This document shows positions 36,248 through 39,703 of a DNA stretch of 39,703 nt, piece by piece. Origin of the DNA: an uncultured Asticcacaulis sp. (GTDB lineage: Bacteria > Pseudomonadota > Alphaproteobacteria > Caulobacterales > Caulobacteraceae); contig CAKZJB010000161.1 of assembly GCA_936940865.1 (NCBI GenBank), forward strand, positions 1 through 39,703, in the 5' to 3' direction. Within the stretch, counting starts at the first letter, position 1; every line of letters starts with the position of its first letter. A program made the position numbers and the translations under genes. The notes under the pieces were generated by a model. It searched no databases and was not told where the DNA came from. It was given only the letters and a program-made list of their open reading frames with translations.

Positions 36248-37651
36248 ATGCCGATCCTGCCGAACCTTCCCCGAGCGCTTGCCCGCCTGCCCCGCCACAC
36301 GACGCGGGCCAGCCTGATCGCGCTTGCGGCGGGCGCGATCGCCTGCGCCCCGGCCCTGGCGCAACAGGCCGGCCTGCCCGATCTTTCCGGATCTCCGACG
36401 CCGGACAGCGGCTCGGCGGCCCTGGCCTCGCAGCCGGTATTGGGTCCGAATACCGAAAAGCCGCAGTTGCCGGCGTTGGGCGAGGGCATGCTGGTCGGTG
36501 TCAACGATGACATGATCACCTCCTACGACCTCAAGCAGCGCATGCTGCTCCTGATCGTGACCTCCGGCGTCCAGGTGACCAACGACAATTATGGCGCCTT
36601 CCAGCAGCAGGCCCTCAACAGCCTGATTGACGAACGCCTGCAAAAGCAGGAAATGGACCACTGGAAGGTCAAGGTCACCGACAAGGAAATCGACGACGAA
36701 ATCAACCGGATGGCGCGCCAGAGCAACATGACCGGTCCGCAATTGCTGGCCGAGCTCAAGAAGGTCGGCATCGAGCCTCAGACCCTGCGCGACCAGATTG
36801 CAGCGCAGACGGGCTGGAGCGAACTGGTCGGCGGCCGCTATCATTCCAATGCCGCCGTCGGCAAGGCGCAGATCGACGCCACGATGGACAAGATCATCGC
36901 CGACGGCCAGAAGCCGCAATATCTGGTCTCGGAAATCTTCCTCGATCCGGCCGCGGCCGGCGGCATGGAAAATGCGCAAAAAGGCGCCCAGCAACTGCAC
37001 GACCAGATTGACGCCAAGGCCGCGCCGTTCCAGGCCGTGGCGCGGCAATTCTCAAACGCGCCTTCGGCCGCCCAGGGCGGCGACGAAGGCTGGCTGGTGT
37101 CGGGCAATATCGATCCGCAGATCGAAAGCGTGCTGAAAACCTTGACACCGGGTCAGATGAGCCAGCCCGTAACGACCAAGGACGGCGTCTATATCTTCCT
37201 GCTGCGCCAGAAGTCGGACGGTAATTCGGACATGATCTTCCGGGTAAAGCAGGCTGCCGTGCCGCTGCCGGCCAATGCCTCCCCGGCCCAGGTCCAGGCG
37301 GCCGAAGCCCAGCTGGCGGCCTTCCGCAGCCGCGTGAAGACCTGCGATGCCGTCGACGGCGCCCATGCCCAGGGCATCCAGACAACGAATCTCGGCGACG
37401 CGCAGCTCAGCCTGCTCAGGACCGACTACGCCCAGGCCTTACGCCCGCTCAAGGAAAACCAGTCGACGGAACCGATGCGCAACACGCAGAACGTCAACGT
37501 CCTCTATGTCTGCGACCGTCAGTTGGCCGGTGACAACGCCGTCGGCCGCGACCAGGTCGAAGGCAATCTGGTCAATGAGCGACTGTCCATGCTTGGCAAG
37601 CGCTACCTGCGCGAACTGCGCAGCGCGGCGACCATCGAGAACAAGCAGTAG
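36248..37651 (+). CDS. surA: Periplasmic chaperone and peptidyl-prolyl isomerase SurA
   Basis: The 467-residue protein escorts unfolded outer-membrane proteins, notably LptD and porins, to the BAM machine. It has a long signal region (cleavage Ala-Leu-Ala near residue 38), a linker, a helical SurA N-domain (about 80-200: the DDMITSYDLKQRM helix, QQQALNSLIDERLQKQEMD), and one parvulin/PpiC domain (about 222-318: LVSEIFLD, FSNAPSAAQGGDEGW, GQMSQPVTTKDGVYIF). E. coli SurA has two parvulin domains, so this is the shorter single-domain form, common in alphaproteobacteria. The position between lptD and pdxA is the standard conserved order. Confidence 0.9.
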   Translation: MPILPNLPRALARLPRHTTRASLIALAAGAIACAPALAQQAGLPDLSGSPTPDSGSAALASQPVLGPNTEKPQLPALGEGMLVGVNDDMITSYDLKQRMLLLIVTSGVQVTNDNYGAFQQQALNSLIDERLQKQEMDHWKVKVTDKEIDDEINRMARQSNMTGPQLLAELKKVGIEPQTLRDQIAAQTGWSELVGGRYHSNAAVGKAQIDATMDKIIADGQKPQYLVSEIFLDPAAAGGMENAQKGAQQLHDQIDAKAAPFQAVARQFSNAPSAAQGGDEGWLVSGNIDPQIESVLKTLTPGQMSQPVTTKDGVYIFLLRQKSDGNSDMIFRVKQAAVPLPANASPAQVQAAEAQLAAFRSRVKTCDAVDGAHAQGIQTTNLGDAQLSLLRTDYAQALRPLKENQSTEPMRNTQNVNVLYVCDRQLAGDNAVGRDQVEGNLVNERLSMLGKRYLRELRSAATIENKQ

Positions 37652-37713
37652 GCCCGGCCGTCCGGTGGGCCAGATCGCTTGCATTGCCAGGCGCAGGCTC
37701 GTACACCGGCGCA

Positions 37714-38730
37714 ATGAGCTTTCTTCCCCCCCTGTGCGTAAGCCTTGGCGATCCATGCGGTATCGGCCCCGAGATCATCGCGGCCGCCTGGCGCGCCTCA
37801 CGGCACGACGCCTCCCTGGCGTTTTGCGTCGTCGGGGACGCCGCGACGCTGAAAACGCAAGGCGTGCCCGTACGGCCAATTGAGAGCCCCGGCGGTACCG
37901 CCGCCGTATTTGCCGATGCCCTGCCCGTCATCGACCTGCCCTTGTCACAGCCGGCCGTTGCGGGGCAGCCCGACGCGGCCCATGCCCCGCATATCATCGC
38001 CTGGATCGTGCATTGCGTGGCGCTCTGCCTGGCTGGCGAGGCGCGCGCCCTGGTCACCGCGCCGATCGCCAAGTCGGTGCTCTACGGCGCCGGCTTCCGC
38101 TTCCCCGGCCATACCGAGTTCCTGGCGGATCTGTGCCGCCCTCAAAGCGCCGAGATGGCCCCTACGCCGGTCATGATGCTGGCCGCCGGCGATCTCCGCG
38201 TCGTGCTGGCGACCATCCATAGGCCGCTCAAGGACGTGTCGGGCAGCCTTTCCGGCGCCGATCTGTCGCACCTGATCCGCATCACCCACGACGCCCTGAT
38301 CCGCGATTTCGGCATCGACCGCCCGCGCCTGGCGGTGTGCGGGCTTAATCCCCATGCCGGCGAAGACGGAACGATCGGCCGCGAGGAAATCGACATTATC
38401 CGCCCCGCCATCGAAAACTTGCAAAACGAAAGCCTTCTTGTGTCCGGCCCCTTCCCCGCCGATACCCTGTTCCACGACGAAGCGCGCAAAACCTATGACG
38501 CCGCCGTCTGCATGTATCATGACCAGGGCCTGATTCCGCTCAAGACGCTCGACTTCTGGGGCGGCGTCAATATCACCCTGGGCCTGCCGATCGTGCGCAC
38601 CTCGCCCGACCACGGTACGGGTTTCGGTATCGCCGGAAAAGGTCTGGCCCGCGCCGACAGCTTTATCAACGCCTTGCGGCAGGCGTCCGCAATCGCGGCC
38701 AACCGTTCGCTGACCGGAGCCGCCGCATGA
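37714..38730 (+). CDS. pdxA: 4-hydroxythreonine-4-phosphate dehydrogenase
   Basis: The 338-residue NAD-dependent enzyme oxidises 4-phosphohydroxy-L-threonine in pyridoxal phosphate synthesis (DXP-dependent route). Family motifs are seen throughout: SLGDPCGIGPEI at the N-terminus, FPGHTEFLADL, CGLNPHAGEDG, MYHDQGLIPLK, and the C-terminal VRTSPDHGTGFGIAGKG with metal-binding residues. The N-terminal motif usually reads GDPAGIGPE; here the Ala is Cys, a minor change. The start at 37714 gives the normal short N-terminus. It overlaps rsmA by 4 nt (ATGA at 38727-38730). Confidence 0.95.
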   Translation: MSFLPPLCVSLGDPCGIGPEIIAAAWRASRHDASLAFCVVGDAATLKTQGVPVRPIESPGGTAAVFADALPVIDLPLSQPAVAGQPDAAHAPHIIAWIVHCVALCLAGEARALVTAPIAKSVLYGAGFRFPGHTEFLADLCRPQSAEMAPTPVMMLAAGDLRVVLATIHRPLKDVSGSLSGADLSHLIRITHDALIRDFGIDRPRLAVCGLNPHAGEDGTIGREEIDIIRPAIENLQNESLLVSGPFPADTLFHDEARKTYDAAVCMYHDQGLIPLKTLDFWGGVNITLGLPIVRTSPDHGTGFGIAGKGLARADSFINALRQASAIAANRSLTGAAA

Positions 38731-39581
38731 CCCCCGACGACCTGCCAACACTTCGCGAAAGCCTGGAACAACACGGCCTGATGGCCAGGAAGGCCTTTGG
38801 CCAGCACTTCCTGCTCGACCTCAACATCACGCGCAAGATCGTACGCCTGGGCGGCCCGTTCGACGGCGATATCGTCATCGAGGTCGGCCCGGGCCCCGGC
38901 GGGCTCACGCGAGCCCTGCTTGAAACGGAAGCGTCCAAGATACTTGCGATTGAAAAGGATTCCCGGTTCATCGAACTTCTCAGCGAGCTCAAGACCGTCT
39001 ATGGCGATCGCTTCGACGTCATCGAAGGTGATGCGCTCAAGGTCGATGAGATGCAATTGCTTGCCAAAAGCAAGCAAGACAGCGCGACGCTCGCCACTTG
39101 CAAATCGCACGTCGTTTCCAACCTGCCCTACAATGTCGGCACGCCGCTGCTGGTCAAGTGGTTGACCGGTCCGTGGCGCCCGGCCTCAATGACGCTGATG
39201 TTCCAGCTTGAGGTGGCCCTGCGCATCGTCGCGCCCGTCGGCGACGATGACTATGGCCGCCTGAGCGTGCTGGCCCAATGCCTGTGCGATTGTGAGAAGA
39301 TCATGGACCTGCCGGCGCGCGCCTTTACCCCGCCGCCCAAGGTCGACAGCGCGGTCGTGAAGCTGGTACCCAGGGCCGTCCAGCCCGAGGACCGCATCGT
39401 GCGGGCGCTGGAAAAGATCACCGCCGCCGCCTTCGGCCAGCGCCGAAAGATGCTGCGTTCGTCGCTGAAAAGCGCCGGCGGCGAAGCGCTGCTGGAAAAG
39501 GCAGGCATCGACCCGACGGCGCGCGCTGAAACCGTGGCTCCGGAGGCGTTCCTCAGGATGGCGGAAATCATCCTGGGTTAG
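38727..39581 (+). CDS. rsmA: 16S rRNA adenine-N6 dimethyltransferase (A1518/A1519)
   Basis: The 284-residue KsgA/RsmA methyltransferase adds two methyls to each of two adjacent adenines near the 3' end of 16S rRNA, a late step in small-subunit maturation. The SAM-binding motif I is EVGPGPGG (52-59), after the family-typical FGQHFLLD (24-31). The catalytic motif IV is NLPY (132-135). The C-terminal helical domain (about 205-284) includes FTPPPKVDSAVV and the RRKMLRSSLK segment. Coupled translation with pdxA is suggested by the 4-nt overlap. It is the last gene of the window; a family 1 repeat follows. Confidence 0.96.
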   Translation: MTPDDLPTLRESLEQHGLMARKAFGQHFLLDLNITRKIVRLGGPFDGDIVIEVGPGPGGLTRALLETEASKILAIEKDSRFIELLSELKTVYGDRFDVIEGDALKVDEMQLLAKSKQDSATLATCKSHVVSNLPYNVGTPLLVKWLTGPWRPASMTLMFQLEVALRIVAPVGDDDYGRLSVLAQCLCDCEKIMDLPARAFTPPPKVDSAVVKLVPRAVQPEDRIVRALEKITAAAFGQRRKMLRSSLKSAGGEALLEKAGIDPTARAETVAPEAFLRMAEIILG

Positions 39582-39655
39582 AGGTGGGGCCACGGTGCCG
39601 TCATTAGGGGCGCAATCGCGTATGGCTGCGGGGCAAAGAATGAGGCAGACTTCGG

Positions 39656-39703
39656 CCCTCCCCGTTTACGGGGAGGGGGGACCACGCGAAGCGTGGTGGG
39701 CGG
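39656..39703. repeat. Family 1 dispersed inverted-repeat element (partial, copy 4)
   Basis: CCCTCCCCGT (39656-39665) and ACGGGGAGGG (39668-39677) form a perfect 10-bp hairpin with a 2-nt loop, followed by GGACCACGCGAAGCGTGGTGGG. This resembles one module of the other family 1 copies and is cut off by the window end. It lies 74 bp downstream of rsmA. Confidence 0.7.

Overview
The window is a GC-rich chromosomal segment of an alphaproteobacterium. It most likely comes from the Caulobacterales, near Caulobacter or Asticcacaulis. This rests on an iscR-led SUF operon with two cysteine desulfurases, a bactofilin paired with an M23 peptidase, alphaproteobacterial TyrRS and RhlE sequence features, and the lptD-surA-pdxA-rsmA gene order. 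The genus is inference. I see no rRNA, tRNA, CRISPR array, transposase or prophage gene. Nearly all the DNA is core chromosome.

Layout. Bases 1-1921 hold two tandem TorF-type outer-membrane porin genes with elaborate leaders: a near-consensus Pho box, a hairpin that masks a Shine-Dalgarno, and an orphan perfect Shine-Dalgarno. A strong terminator ends them. Bases 2002-8408 carry parE, a RhlE-type DEAD-box helicase, a GGEEF diguanylate cyclase, a PlsC-like acyltransferase and a small unknown gene, all on the + strand. Bases 8405-15428 (minus) are the SUF iron-sulfur operon iscR-iscS-like-sufB-sufC-sufD-sufS-sufT-sufA. Its genes overlap or nearly abut except at sufB/sufC, where an inverted-repeat element is inserted. 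Bases 15620-19372 hold two small alpha/beta hydrolases, convergent anmK, and divergent tyrS. Bases 19576-24217 (minus) hold a giant AsmA/YhdP-like envelope protein and a small secreted protein. Bases 24529-28077 hold a Bcp peroxiredoxin, an M23 peptidase overlapping a bactofilin gene (a cell-shape module) and a YihY/BrkB membrane protein. Bases 28362-31011 (minus) hold prfB with a programmed frameshift and pepA. Bases 31262-39581 hold lptF-lptG-lptD-surA-pdxA-rsmA.

Shared themes. Envelope biogenesis dominates: LPS export (LptF, LptG, LptD), the OMP chaperone SurA, the AsmA-like protein, porins, AnmK recycling, the PlsC-like enzyme and the bactofilin/M23 pair. Two families of dispersed palindromic elements lie between genes. 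Family 1 (6908-7046, 12163-12300, 19394-19520, and from 39656 to the window end) is built on CCCCTTCC/GGAAGGGG inverted repeats. Family 2 (1-56 partial, and 28077-28205) is a MITE-like multi-hairpin element whose two copies show a compensatory base-pair change.

The most interesting unexplained items are the family 2 element, the porin leader RNAs with the Pho box, an alpha/beta hydrolase with Asp at the nucleophile position, an IscR with a stretched cysteine cluster, and a palindrome inside the putative plsC promoter. I did not find a convincing new multi-gene system. The bactofilin-M23 module is the closest to an organised specialised function.
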